Shown here one piece after another: positions 1 through 8,278 of a stretch of DNA of 20,106 nt. Under the pieces are notes generated by a model. That model searched no databases and was not told the DNA's origin. It was given only the letters and a program-made list of their open reading frames with translations. Source of the stretch: an uncultured Eubacteriales bacterium (GTDB lineage: Bacteria; Bacillota; Clostridia; Christensenellales; Borkfalkiaceae); NCBI GenBank assembly GCA_958405585.1, contig CATYEP010000016.1, positions 1 to 20,106 on the forward strand. The letters are read 5' to 3'. Numbering within the stretch: the stretch's first letter is position 1; each line of letters starts with the position of its first letter. Position numbers and translations under genes: made by a program.

Positions 1-1803
1 TTACAGCCACCAGATCTGCATATCACCCTTTCCGCGGTTTGCCCATGCAAAATACGGAATAAGCTTCAATGTAAACTTTTCTGCACAAGGGGGATCGTAT
101 GAATATAACGCTTCCGAAGTACGCATCTTTTCGGCGGGAACTTCCAGAACAAAATCCGCGCCCGCTTTCACGTTCACCTCGTCCAGTGAAGCGATCCGCA
201 CGGAACGCAGATTTTTGCCGTTATCCGCACTCTCGCCGCACAGCACCATCGCCCCGTATTCCACCGCTTTCCTGCCGTTATCAACCCATACGTTTTCGTT
301 TGCGTAAACAAACCTTGCCTTCATCTGAAAATCCAATTCAATAACCGTTTCTCCGTCACAGGAAATTCGAATATAATCATCGCAAACACAAGGCTTTTCT
401 TCTTTCCCGTTCAAGCTCATCCGAATACCGCCTTTCCAAGCAGGCACCCGAAGTGCCAGATCCGCCTTTCCTTTCACCAGAACCGTTACTTTCCCGTCAT
501 AAGGCATAGCCGACTCTATGCGGATCCTTGCCCCGCCGATCTCCGTTTCAGAGGAAATATATTGGTTCACCAGTATAGCGCCGTCCTGAATGCCGTAAAT
601 ATAATTCCCGATACTCTCTATAAACCGCGTAACATTCGGCGGACAGCAGGAACAATCAAACACCTCCACACGCTCGGGCAAAGGACAAAACAACTTTGTT
701 TTCAGACTATTGTTAAAATCCACGATGTTTTCATGCATTTCCAGCGGATTCACATAGAAAAATCCCTTTCCGTCTTTACTCTCCCCCGCCAGAATATTAT
801 TATACAGCACCCGTTCAAATACCGCGTGGTATTCCGCTTTGTTATTCAGCTTCGCCAACCGCGCACAGAAAAATGCCAGGGCGATCGCCGAACACGTTTC
901 GCTGTACGCATAAAAATTCGGCAGGTCATACGCAAACGTGAACGCTTCCCCATGATAGGTCGAACCCGTTCCGCCCGTTATATACATTTTTTTCTGCGTT
1001 ATATCCCGAAACAGCGTTTCGCATGTCTCCGCCATAGACGCATCGCCCTTGATATGCGCAAGATCCGCCATGGCCGAATAAAGATACAATGCGCGCACCG
1101 CATGCCCCTCTGCCGTTTTCTGTTCCCTGACCGGCGCATGATCCTGATGGTACGGCGGATATGTGAAAGCATACGACTCTTCGTCATGTTTTCCGCGTTC
1201 TTCCACAAAATAATCGGACAAATCCAGATATTTCTTCTTTCCCGTCGATAAGTACAGTTTTACAAGCGCCAGCTCGATTTCAGGATGTCCGCATGTGTAA
1301 AACGCCGTATCTTTTTTGACATAAAACCGCTCGTAAATATAATCCGCGTATTTTTGCATGGCTATATAAAGCCTGTCGTCTGCCCCCGATTCATGCAGCG
1401 CAACCGCCGCTTCGATCAGATGCCCCGCACAATACAACTCGTGTTCTGTACGCTTTTTAAAAATATTTTCCGGCTCATATACCTGAAAATAGCTGTTGAA
1501 ATATCCTTCCGCTCTCTGATTCGCACAAATATCGGCAATCGCTTCATCCGCCAGCTCTTTCAACTTTTTATCCTGTTTCTTCGCCAGAATGTATGCCGCA
1601 CTCTCCAACCATTTCGCAACATCCGAATCCCAAAAAATATGCGGTTTATGCGCATCATCGCGAACACATTTCAACGCCGCAAACCTTCCCGTTTCTTTAA
1701 ACCGCTTATACACATTGTAAACGGATACACATTCATTCAGTTCCTGCAACCTGCCGAAAAATCCGTCCAGTATCTTTACCTGTTTAAAATCAACTGCCTG
1801 CAT
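1..1803 (-). CDS. Beta-L-arabinofuranosidase, GH127 family
   Basis: This 600-residue protein is a complete GH127 (DUF1680) glycosidase that releases L-arabinofuranose from beta-linked arabino-oligosaccharides. The zinc-thiolate site of Bifidobacterium HypBA1 (Glu338, Cys340, Cys417, Cys418) is matched by E302 and C304 in SETCS and by C386 and C387 in CSCCPPN. The proposed acid/base Glu322 corresponds to E286 in YHGEAF. The GHPEIELALVKLY segment near 172-184 and the C-terminal PYFAWANRGKGDM are also family hallmarks. It is slightly shorter than HypBA1 (about 658 residues). No signal peptide is seen, so it probably acts in the cytoplasm on imported oligosaccharides. The ATG at 1803 follows a GGAGG site six bases upstream. 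It lies 26 bases after the GH36 gene and is probably co-transcribed with it. The stop codon coincides with the window edge. The family call is firm; the exact substrate is inferred. Confidence 0.93.
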   Translation of the reverse strand: MQAVDFKQVKILDGFFGRLQELNECVSVYNVYKRFKETGRFAALKCVRDDAHKPHIFWDSDVAKWLESAAYILAKKQDKKLKELADEAIADICANQRAEGYFNSYFQVYEPENIFKKRTEHELYCAGHLIEAAVALHESGADDRLYIAMQKYADYIYERFYVKKDTAFYTCGHPEIELALVKLYLSTGKKKYLDLSDYFVEERGKHDEESYAFTYPPYHQDHAPVREQKTAEGHAVRALYLYSAMADLAHIKGDASMAETCETLFRDITQKKMYITGGTGSTYHGEAFTFAYDLPNFYAYSETCSAIALAFFCARLAKLNNKAEYHAVFERVLYNNILAGESKDGKGFFYVNPLEMHENIVDFNNSLKTKLFCPLPERVEVFDCSCCPPNVTRFIESIGNYIYGIQDGAILVNQYISSETEIGGARIRIESAMPYDGKVTVLVKGKADLALRVPAWKGGIRMSLNGKEEKPCVCDDYIRISCDGETVIELDFQMKARFVYANENVWVDNGRKAVEYGAMVLCGESADNGKNLRSVRIASLDEVNVKAGADFVLEVPAEKMRTSEALYSYDPPCAEKFTLKLIPYFAWANRGKGDMQIWWL

Positions 1804-1829
1804 TCCTTTCCTCCCTGTTTCATCCTTTC

Positions 1830-2969
1830 TTAAATACGTTCAAATAAAAATGCTCCGCTCTGATACTCGCCCGTCGGACGCAACCGAAGCCTGCCGTTGT
1901 TAACGTCAAAATCCAACGACGTATATGCCGCCGCCAGCTTGTAACCGCCTACATCCGATTCACACAAATTATAAGGTCTTTCAAAAAAATGCGCCAGTAT
2001 CAACATTCTGTTCAGATCTCTGGATACTTTCTTGTAGATCTGACACCCCTGCGGTTCACGGAAATAGGTTATACTGCACTCCGTTTCCGCTATATCCCCA
2101 AAACGGATCACATCCTTTACGGCATTATAAAATTCTATCCCTTCTTTGACCTTCGCCTTCTGCGCCGAATTGATCTTATGAACATCACCCGAAACGCAGA
2201 TCCGCCCGAACATCGCCGAAGTCATCGACCAGACGATCCGATCGATCGTATCATTTTCTCGGATGACCGCCCAGATCTGACTCTGCCGCGCCGGAATCAC
2301 CCTCGAAACATTCGCCGCTACGATCGGTATCTCTTTACTCTCGTGCGCGTCCGAAAAACTGCACATCGAAACTTCTCGCATCCGCTTCGGTTCGATTCTG
2401 CTTCCGCCCGAAGAACAATTTTCAATTACAATATCGGGAACACTTTCCTTTAACCGCTCTAAAAACCGAAGACTCTCTTCCGCTACTGCTCTTCCGCCCT
2501 CTCCCAGGCTTTCCGCCCCGTCACAGCCCATTCCGTATGTATCGTTGTAATCAATTTTAATATACGTAAATCCATTTTCGCGTAAAAAATCGCAGACTTT
2601 CTCTTTCAGATAATCCTGAACTTCCTTTTTTCGCAAATCAAAAAAGCGTCTGTTTTTTGTCGTAAGAATATTGCCGTCCCGTTTGAGAAGCATATCCTTT
2701 TTACGGAACGCCTCACTGTCGCGCCCCGCCACTTCAAATTCAAACCATATCCCTGCCTGCATACCCTGCTCACGGATCTTGCGCACCGTCTCGGAAATGC
2801 CGTTCGGAAATAAATGCCTGTTCTGTACCCAGTCGCCGGTAGCATTGCACCAACCGCATTTTTCAGGCTTGTACCATCCCGCATCGATCACAAAATACCC
2901 GAACGGTATGCCGCGAATACTCTCTAAAATCTCCGTTATATTCTTTTCGGCACACCCCATGTCGTACAA
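1830..2969 (-). CDS. GH36 alpha-galactosidase-like protein, C-terminal catalytic part (frameshifted gene)
   Basis: This open frame holds the catalytic TIM barrel and C-terminal beta domain of a GH36 glycosidase. The barrel begins with the VIDAGWY motif (residues 27-33). The expected nucleophile is D140 in IKIDYND (codon 2550-2552), and the expected acid/base is D207 in SFSDAHES (codon 2349-2351). Between them lies ENCSSGGSR, the usual substrate-binding loop. The frame has no real start of its own: the first possible codon is a TTG inside the other half, and the usual N-terminal beta-sandwich is missing. That missing part is encoded in the adjacent frame at 2936-3880. A single added base in the A run at 2944-2947 would fuse them into about 680-690 residues, the usual GH36 size. 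Both catalytic aspartates are intact, so the break looks recent, artefactual or bypassed. Alpha-galactoside or beta-L-arabinopyranoside are the likely substrates. Confidence 0.85.
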   Translation of the reverse strand: MYDMGCAEKNITEILESIRGIPFGYFVIDAGWYKPEKCGWCNATGDWVQNRHLFPNGISETVRKIREQGMQAGIWFEFEVAGRDSEAFRKKDMLLKRDGNILTTKNRRFFDLRKKEVQDYLKEKVCDFLRENGFTYIKIDYNDTYGMGCDGAESLGEGGRAVAEESLRFLERLKESVPDIVIENCSSGGSRIEPKRMREVSMCSFSDAHESKEIPIVAANVSRVIPARQSQIWAVIRENDTIDRIVWSMTSAMFGRICVSGDVHKINSAQKAKVKEGIEFYNAVKDVIRFGDIAETECSITYFREPQGCQIYKKVSRDLNRMLILAHFFERPYNLCESDVGGYKLAAAYTSLDFDVNNGRLRLRPTGEYQSGAFLFERI

Positions 2970-3880
2970 TATTCATTGAACAGTACAGGCATATCTTCTT
3001 CACTCTTCGGAACGGATAGTCTTGCATCCTGAAAACGAACAAAATCATTGCAGACATCATTTACCGTTCCGTATCTTACGCGCAAAAAAGCACAATCTGT
3101 CCGATAACTTCCCCCCGGCGCTATCTTTTTAAACCAATGCCCGAACTCATAATCAGCCGCACCGCCCGAAAGCGCCGAAGTCTCTTTTTCTTTATACACT
3201 TCCATCTGCCAGCTGTAAGGCGATTCCAGCATAGCCGCCAGAATAAATCCGCTCTTTTCGTCCGTGATCGCCGCAAAAGGGAAATATCCGCGATTCGGCA
3301 TGGAACCGATCTCTCCGAACCGCTCACACTTCACCCCGTAACGCGCCCAGCTCATATCCAGCCCCAGACTACAGAATTCGTCTGTCTTTAATCGACATTC
3401 ACGGCTCCACGCACTCGTCATTCGCACCAATTTCAGCCCTGCGTCCGTTATCTTTTCCGACGAAACCCGATAAATACCGCTCACCGAAAAACTTTGCAGA
3501 CTCTCCAGGATCTGCACCTTCTTCGTATGGTTTGTATACTCCGTCCAAACCGTAAAAACACCCGTATTCTTATCAAAGTCGAGCACGTGCAGATACTCGT
3601 TTCCCTTTCCGTCCGAAAGAGACGTCTCCACTTTGTTCCCCTCTTTTTTCTGCGAAACGATCTGCAGAATCACGCTGGAACGATTCCGCATTGTTACGCC
3701 TTGCGTATAATCCGCAAGATTGTAATCGCCCCGCAGCGATACCTGCACCATACTGTCACAGCAAAGCGAATCCGCATCCTCAATCTCCACATTGGCAGGA
3801 TAGAGGCTCAGCCCGATCCCCCAATCCGTCTGGACGTAATACACTGCCGTATCGCCGAATTCATATTTTTTGTAAAGCAA
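2936..3880 (-). CDS. GH36 alpha-galactosidase-like protein, N-terminal part (frameshifted gene)
   Basis: This frame encodes the N-terminal beta-supersandwich of the GH36 enzyme and ends just after FNEYCTTWGVPK, the family motif that leads into the catalytic barrel. It then runs into a stop (RI-stop), while the barrel continues in the neighbouring frame. I prefer a TTG start at 3880, giving 314 residues, because AAGGAG lies at 3889-3894 with an eight-base spacing. An in-frame ATG at 3910 lies ten codons upstream but has no visible ribosome site. It is the first gene of the glycosidase operon; a near-consensus promoter is at 3933-3961. On its own this half would have no active site. Family assignment rests on the WCTTWG-like motif and the fit with the downstream barrel. 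Confidence 0.82.
   Translation of the reverse strand: MLYKKYEFGDTAVYYVQTDWGIGLSLYPANVEIEDADSLCCDSMVQVSLRGDYNLADYTQGVTMRNRSSVILQIVSQKKEGNKVETSLSDGKGNEYLHVLDFDKNTGVFTVWTEYTNHTKKVQILESLQSFSVSGIYRVSSEKITDAGLKLVRMTSAWSRECRLKTDEFCSLGLDMSWARYGVKCERFGEIGSMPNRGYFPFAAITDEKSGFILAAMLESPYSWQMEVYKEKETSALSGGAADYEFGHWFKKIAPGGSYRTDCAFLRVRYGTVNDVCNDFVRFQDARLSVPKSEEDMPVLFNEYCTTWGVPKRI
2944..2947 (-). other. Frameshift site in the GH36 gene (A4 run)
   Basis: On the minus strand the upstream frame reads CCG AAA AGA ATA TAA and stops. Going back one base (or inserting one A in the AAAA run) gives CCG AAA AAG AAT ATA ACG GAG, which joins the N-terminal motif directly to the barrel at the expected place. The run is only four A, so it is not the classical A AAA AAG slippery heptamer. 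A one-base deletion in the genome or assembly is the simplest reading. Confidence 0.8.
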
Positions 3881-3932
3881 AACCCTTTCTCCTTTTCCGC
3901 CGCCTGTCATGCTTTCACGACGATTCTATTTC

Positions 3933-3961
3933 ATTATAATACAGAAAACCGCACCTTGCAA
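3933..3961 (-). promoter_or_regulatory. Sigma-A type promoter of the GH36-GH127 operon
   Basis: Minus-strand TTGCAA (3956-3961) and TATAAT (3933-3938) are separated by exactly 17 bases. The start of transcription would fall near 3926, about 45 bases before the preferred TTG start. Confidence 0.75.
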
Positions 3962-3976
3962 AGTTTTTTCTTTGCA
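3957..3976. promoter_or_regulatory. Inverted repeat over the -35 box, candidate operator
   Basis: TGCAAAG (3957-3963) and CTTTGCA (3970-3976) are perfect inverted arms with a T6 spacer, overlapping the -35 hexamer of the glycosidase promoter. The placement suits a repressor site. The regulator is unknown, and no regulator gene lies in the window. Confidence 0.4.
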
Positions 3977-4138
3977 GACAGAATATTCCATTCCGCCAGA
4001 TTTTTTACGCTTTTCCTCGAACGCATCCGAACCTTCCGCAAAAAAGTTTTCCCGATAAATCTTTCGGGCTATTTCAGAACTGCATGAACTGTTTTCGAAC
4101 GAAAATTTAAAAGCACACGATCCTTTGATCACCTTATT
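3977..4138. other. Non-coding stretch between araA terminator and glycosidase promoter
   Basis: The whole interval between the GH36 start and the araA stop is about 340 bases. Apart from the promoter, operator candidate and terminator listed separately, this part holds only short inverted repeats: TTTTCG/CGAAAA at 4092-4105, and CCCGA/TCGGG around 4051-4068. A 68-codon open frame on the minus strand has a GTG start without a ribosome site and is not believed. Confidence 0.5.
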
Positions 4139-4178
4139 AAAAAAGGGACGCCGTTCCTATCCGAACTTTGTCCCTTTT
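4139..4178 (-). terminator. Intrinsic terminator after araA
   Basis: Stem AAAAGGGAC (4141-4149) pairs with GTCCCTTTT (4170-4178), extended inward by GTTC (4153-4156) with GAAC (4163-4166). On the minus strand the stem runs into six T. It lies about 40 bases after the araA stop and separates the ara operon from the glycosidase operon. Confidence 0.8.
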
Positions 4179-4219
4179 CTTGCAAAAACGCTATGCCGTC
4201 CAAACCTTTTGACGGAGTA

Positions 4220-5683
4220 TTATTTTCTCCGGTTCTGCCATACGACATCCGACCACTGCAGGTCTTTTTTGAACTGCTCGATCTTTGTATTCTCGTCGAT
4301 AACGACCGATTCTATACCCCACATATCCGCCATATCGACCATATCCTGCACAGAAAGCTCGGACGATACGACCGTATGATGCGCGCCGCCTGCATAGATC
4401 CACGCCGCAACGCCTGTTTTGAAGTCGGGTTTGATCTTCCACATCAGCCCGCCAACCGGCAGATTCGGCATATGATGCGGCCATTTGACCAGTTCGATCT
4501 TCTGAATGATCAGCCGCATGCGGTCTCCCATATCGACCATGGATACTGCAACTGCCTCGGGAGACTGGATCCCTTCAAATACAAGGCGAGCCGGATCCGA
4601 TTTTCCGCCGATTCCCAAAGGATGCACCTGGATCTCCGGCTTCGTACCCGCAAACTGCGGCGAAACTTCCAGCATATGCGCTCCCAAAACAAGTTCATCC
4701 GCAAAGTCATAGGTATAGTCTTCCATCAGCCCCGTGCCTTTCTGGTCTGCCATGTACTGCATGATCGCGCCCATCGCAGCGACTTTCCAGTCGCCTTCCG
4801 CGCCGAAACCGTACCCCTTGCTCTGCAGATCCTGGATCGCAATGCCCGGCAACTGGTTCAGTCCGTGCAATGCTCCGAAATGATCCACAACGCCGATATA
4901 TCCGCCCTTTTCCTTGCAGAATTTCTCGATCGCAATTTCATACTTCGCCTGCTCGCGGACGACATCGATACGATCTGTTTTCATGACATACTTCTTTTCA
5001 TATTCCGCCATCAGGGCATCGACTTCTTTTTCCGTTACTTTTTCAATATATTCCACCAGATCCCCGATCGGATAATAGTCCACCTGCCAGCCGAACTTAA
5101 TGTGCGCTTCCACTTTATCGCCTTCCGTCACCGCAACATCGCGCATATTGTCCGAAAAACGGCAAACTTTCAAGGTCTTCGAAAAAGCAAATCCAGCCGC
5201 CGCACGGCACCACGCCGCCAACTGTTTCAATGCTTCTTCGTCTTTATAATACCCGACGATCACTTTATTATCCATGCGCAGACGCGATACGATATATCCA
5301 AACTCTCTGTCGCCGTGCGCCGCCTGGTTTTCATTCATGAAATCCATGTCGATCGTGCCGTACGGCAACTTTTCGTTGTATTGCGTCGCAAAATGACACA
5401 TCGGTTTCTGCAGCATGTTCAGACCGCGAATCCACATCTTCGCGGGAGAAAACGTATGACACCACGTGATGATACCGATGCAGTCATCGTCTGCATTCAC
5501 CTTCTTCACCGCCGCCACAATCTCATCCGAACTCTTGCACGTCGTCAGATATTTTACCGTAACCGGCATTTTTTTGTCGACATAATTCGCCATTTCTTCA
5601 CTGTGCTGTGCCACATGCTCCAACACATCCGCTCCGTAAAGCGTCTGCGATCCAGTGATCCAATAAACGACCTTCTCTTTCAT
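4220..5683 (-). CDS. araA: L-arabinose isomerase
   Basis: AraA interconverts L-arabinose and L-ribulose, the first step of bacterial arabinose breakdown, using a divalent metal, usually manganese. The 487-residue length fits the family. The metal-binding and catalytic residues of the E. coli enzyme (E306, E333, H350, H450) are matched by E296 in GAEGDWK, E321 in LMEDYTY, H336 in GAHMLEV and H435 in GGAHHTV. The start at 5683 was chosen because MKEKVVYWITGSQ is the usual family N-terminus and GAGG (5693-5696) sits nine bases upstream. The open frame extends upstream to 5794, but that part is not family-like. It is the last gene of araB-araD-araA and is followed by an intrinsic terminator. It has an unusually long 204-base leader after araD, within an otherwise compact operon. 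Confidence 0.97.
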   Translation of the reverse strand: MKEKVVYWITGSQTLYGADVLEHVAQHSEEMANYVDKKMPVTVKYLTTCKSSDEIVAAVKKVNADDDCIGIITWCHTFSPAKMWIRGLNMLQKPMCHFATQYNEKLPYGTIDMDFMNENQAAHGDREFGYIVSRLRMDNKVIVGYYKDEEALKQLAAWCRAAAGFAFSKTLKVCRFSDNMRDVAVTEGDKVEAHIKFGWQVDYYPIGDLVEYIEKVTEKEVDALMAEYEKKYVMKTDRIDVVREQAKYEIAIEKFCKEKGGYIGVVDHFGALHGLNQLPGIAIQDLQSKGYGFGAEGDWKVAAMGAIMQYMADQKGTGLMEDYTYDFADELVLGAHMLEVSPQFAGTKPEIQVHPLGIGGKSDPARLVFEGIQSPEAVAVSMVDMGDRMRLIIQKIELVKWPHHMPNLPVGGLMWKIKPDFKTGVAAWIYAGGAHHTVVSSELSVQDMVDMADMWGIESVVIDENTKIEQFKKDLQWSDVVWQNRRK

Positions 5684-5887
5684 TTTTATATACCTCGCAA
5701 ATTTTTGATAAATTAATTTATATCTTCGTCCAAAACCGCCGCGACTCCCGAAAACGCTTTTTGCGCGAATTCTTAAAATACAGAAACTCGTCACACATTG
5801 CCGCTATCGTCAGAATTTTAAGCCAACGTATACGCAAAATGCCTGCAACAACACATGTCTCCGCGCCGCACACGGCAGTTTAACACC
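5684..5887 (-). other. 204-base araD-araA intergenic leader
   Basis: This gap is much longer than the 54-base araB-araD gap. Visible elements are GCCG/CGGC (5865-5868 and 5873-5876, four-base loop) right after the araD stop, and a perfect AT-only palindrome ATAAATT/AATTTAT at 5708-5721, about 25 bases before the araA start. No convincing gene is present. A weak minus-strand TTGGAC/TATCAA pair (5728-5733 and 5705-5710, 17-base spacing) could be an internal promoter, but it would start almost at the ribosome site. Confidence 0.4.
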
Positions 5888-6583
5888 TTATTTTTGTCCG
5901 TAATACGCATTTTTGCCGTGCTTACGCAGATAGTGCTTGTCCATCATAAACTTGTCCGCACGCTGCACTTTCGGATTGACACTTTCGGTAATGAATGCCA
6001 TTTTAGCAACTTCCTCTATAACCGTTGCATTGTAAACGGAAGCGTCCGAATCCTTTCCGAACGCAAACACGCCGTGGCTCTTGATCAGAACACCCGGAAC
6101 TTCCAGCGGTTTGATATGATCTTTCGTAAAACGCTCAATGATCACCAAGCCCGTATTCTTTTCATATTCGCCTTCGATCTCCGCCTGCGTCAAAGAACGC
6201 GCGCACGGTATATCGCCGTAAAAATAATCCGCATGCGTCGTTCCATAAAAAGGAATATCCCTTCCTGCCTGCGCCCAGCTGGTTGCAAACGTCGAATGCG
6301 TATGCGTCACACCGCCCACATCGGGAAACGCTTTATAAAATTCCAAGTGGGTCGGAGTATCGCTCGAAGGACGCAACTTTCCGTCCACGACCTTTCCGTT
6401 CAGATCCACGACCACCATGTCATCCGCCGTCATGTTTTCATACGAAACACCGCTCGGTTTGATCACCACAAGCCCGCTTTCACGGTCGATCTCGCTGACA
6501 TTGCCCCATGTAAACAATACAAGTTTATGCTTTACCAGATCCAGATTCGCCTGTAAAACTTTCTCTTTTAACTTCTCTAACAT
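5888..6583 (-). CDS. araD: L-ribulose-5-phosphate 4-epimerase
   Basis: AraD converts L-ribulose 5-phosphate to D-xylulose 5-phosphate, feeding arabinose carbon into the pentose phosphate pathway. It is a class II aldolase-family zinc enzyme. At 231 residues it has the same length as the E. coli protein. Zinc ligands H94 and H96 (THTHSTFATSWAQAG) and H170 (KSHGVFAFG) are present, as are D119 in TTHADY and Y228 near the C-terminus, matching E. coli D120 and Y229. The SSDTPTHLEFY segment (73-83) is the phosphate/substrate loop. The start at 6583 (MLEKLKEKV) is supported by GGAGG nine bases upstream; the frame stays open to 6616 without family similarity. It is the middle gene of the operon, so it is probably co-regulated with araB and araA. 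AraD-like enzymes can be confused with UlaF/SgaE, but araA and araB on either side decide the call. Confidence 0.96.
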   Translation of the reverse strand: MLEKLKEKVLQANLDLVKHKLVLFTWGNVSEIDRESGLVVIKPSGVSYENMTADDMVVVDLNGKVVDGKLRPSSDTPTHLEFYKAFPDVGGVTHTHSTFATSWAQAGRDIPFYGTTHADYFYGDIPCARSLTQAEIEGEYEKNTGLVIIERFTKDHIKPLEVPGVLIKSHGVFAFGKDSDASVYNATVIEEVAKMAFITESVNPKVQRADKFMMDKHYLRKHGKNAYYGQK

Positions 6584-6637
6584 ATCACTTTTCCTCCGAT
6601 TCCTTTTTATCCCCAATAGCGGATATCGCGTATATTT

Positions 6638-8239
6638 TTATTCTTTCATGCATTTGACCGCTTCCCTAACGATCGGAAGCCCGTCTGCATAACGCTTTGC
6701 AAAAGTCTCAAACCCTTCCACATCCGCCGGGTCGGGAGCCAGCGTTACGCCTTTCTGCCCCGCAAACACGCGCTTATCGAGATAATCTTCCAGACTCTCC
6801 CCTTCATGTTTCGTGATAAGGTAATTTGCAAGGATCGCAATGCCCCAGGCCCCGCCTTCGCCCGCCGTCTTCATAACCGTAACGGGCGCACCGATCGCCG
6901 CCGCAAGGTAACTTTGTCCCACGCGCTCCGTCTTAAACAGCCCGCCGTGGCCCGTGATCGCGTCCAGACGCACCCCTTCTTTTTTCAGCATAATGTCGCA
7001 GCCCGTTTTGAGTGCTCCCAACGACGCATACAAATGCGCGCGCATAAAGTTCGCAAGATCAAATTTGCTCTCCGACGTGCGCACAAACATCGGTCTTCCT
7101 TCCGATACCTTCGTAATATGTTCGTTGGAAACATAATTATACGCCAACAGTCCGCCGCAGTCCTTATCTCCCTTTTCCGAATGGAAATAAAGCATATCGT
7201 AAAGAGCAGGCTTTTCAATACTGATCCCTGCCAGTTTTGCAAACTCACCAAACAGATTCACCCATGCGTTCAGATCAGATGTACAGTTGTTGCAATGCAC
7301 CATTCCGACCGGATCACCCACCGGTGTCGTAACAAGATCGATCTCGTCATAAGGTCTGGAAAGTTCTTTTTCCAGCACGATCATCGCAAACACCGACGTA
7401 CCCGCAGACACATTGCCCGTCCGAGGCTTTACGGCGTTCGTCGCAACCATGCCCGTCCCCGCATCTCCTTCCGGCGGACACAGCGGGATCCCCGCTTCCA
7501 AATTCCCCGACGGATCAAGAAGTTTCGCGCCCTCTTCCGTAAGTTTCCCTGCGTCCTCTCCCGCTACAAGTACTTTCGGGAAAATATCGCGAAGTTTGAA
7601 CGGCAAACCGTTCTCCGCAAGCAAAGCGTCGAATTTTGCCTGCATCTGCGCATTGTAATCGCGTGTTTTTGAATCGATCGGGAACATTCCCGATGCTTCT
7701 CCGACCCCGATCACCTTGCGCCCCGTCAGTCTCCAGTGCACATACCCTTCCAGCGTTGTCTGAAAATCGATTTTCGAAATATGCTCTTCTTTGTTCAGGA
7801 TCGCCTGATACAGATGCGCCGCCGACCAACGCGCCGGAATATGATACCCGAACAACGTTGAAAGTTTTTCCGCCGCAGGCGCCGCATTGTTGTTGCGCCA
7901 TGTACGGAACGGCACAAGAAGCTCTCCCTCTTTGTCAAACACCATGTAACCGTGCATCATCGCCGAGATCCCGATCGCTCCGATCTTCGTAAGCGTGACG
8001 CCGTATTTTTCCTTTACGTCCGCAGCCAGCTCCGCATAACAATGCCGCAATCCCCCCCAAACGTCATCCAGTGTGTATGTCCAGATCCCGTTTTCAAAAC
8101 GGTTTTCCCATTCGTGTCCTCCCGATGCGATCGGATGATTTTCATCATCCACCAGCACGGCTTTGATGCGCGTCGAACCAAACTCGATACCAAGCGCCGT
8201 TTTACCGTCAATAATTTTGTCCTTGAAACCGTTTTTCAT
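6638..8239 (-). CDS. araB: Ribulokinase, FGGY family
   Basis: AraB phosphorylates L-ribulose with ATP to L-ribulose 5-phosphate. This 533-residue FGGY kinase carries the N-terminal phosphate motif GIEFGSTRIKAVLVD (17-31), the catalytic-base region PEGDAGTG with D259, and the adenosine-site segment NVSAGTSVFA (276-285). The C-terminal GHGGLFKTERVGQSYLAAAIG stretch, with the glycine-rich segment after it, is typical of the family's second ATPase lobe. It is shorter than E. coli AraB (566) and resembles the roughly 530-residue AraB type of Bacteroides and Clostridia. The ATG at 8239 was chosen because AGAGGT lies just upstream; the upstream open extension is AT-rich promoter DNA. It is the first gene of araB-araD-araA. 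Xylulokinase is the alternative FGGY identity, but the operon partners make ribulokinase far more likely. Confidence 0.94.
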   Translation of the reverse strand: MKNGFKDKIIDGKTALGIEFGSTRIKAVLVDDENHPIASGGHEWENRFENGIWTYTLDDVWGGLRHCYAELAADVKEKYGVTLTKIGAIGISAMMHGYMVFDKEGELLVPFRTWRNNNAAPAAEKLSTLFGYHIPARWSAAHLYQAILNKEEHISKIDFQTTLEGYVHWRLTGRKVIGVGEASGMFPIDSKTRDYNAQMQAKFDALLAENGLPFKLRDIFPKVLVAGEDAGKLTEEGAKLLDPSGNLEAGIPLCPPEGDAGTGMVATNAVKPRTGNVSAGTSVFAMIVLEKELSRPYDEIDLVTTPVGDPVGMVHCNNCTSDLNAWVNLFGEFAKLAGISIEKPALYDMLYFHSEKGDKDCGGLLAYNYVSNEHITKVSEGRPMFVRTSESKFDLANFMRAHLYASLGALKTGCDIMLKKEGVRLDAITGHGGLFKTERVGQSYLAAAIGAPVTVMKTAGEGGAWGIAILANYLITKHEGESLEDYLDKRVFAGQKGVTLAPDPADVEGFETFAKRYADGLPIVREAVKCMKE

Positions 8240-8278
8240 AGCAGACCTCTGTTTTTCATTTTTTTCACAGTCATAAAC

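Noticed and set aside
2940..2950. Programmed -1 frameshifting at the GH36 A run
   Set aside because: The slippery sequence has only four A and does not match the X XXY YYZ heptamer; GH36 genes are not known to use frameshifting, so a plain indel is more likely.
3926..4132. Minus-strand open frame of 68 codons between araA and the GH36 gene
   Set aside because: It starts with GTG without a ribosome site, begins next to the araA terminator and runs across the GH36 promoter boxes; it shows no protein-like features.
4193..5716. Very long plus-strand open frame (507 codons) opposite araA
   Set aside because: It lies antisense to a certain gene; its protein is rich in Arg, His, Ile and Phe in the manner of a shadow frame and has no recognisable motif.
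5705..5733. Internal promoter TTGGAC/TATCAA before araA
   Set aside because: The spacing is 17 bases but the -10 is poor, and the transcript would start almost at the ribosome site; not strong enough to list as a promoter.
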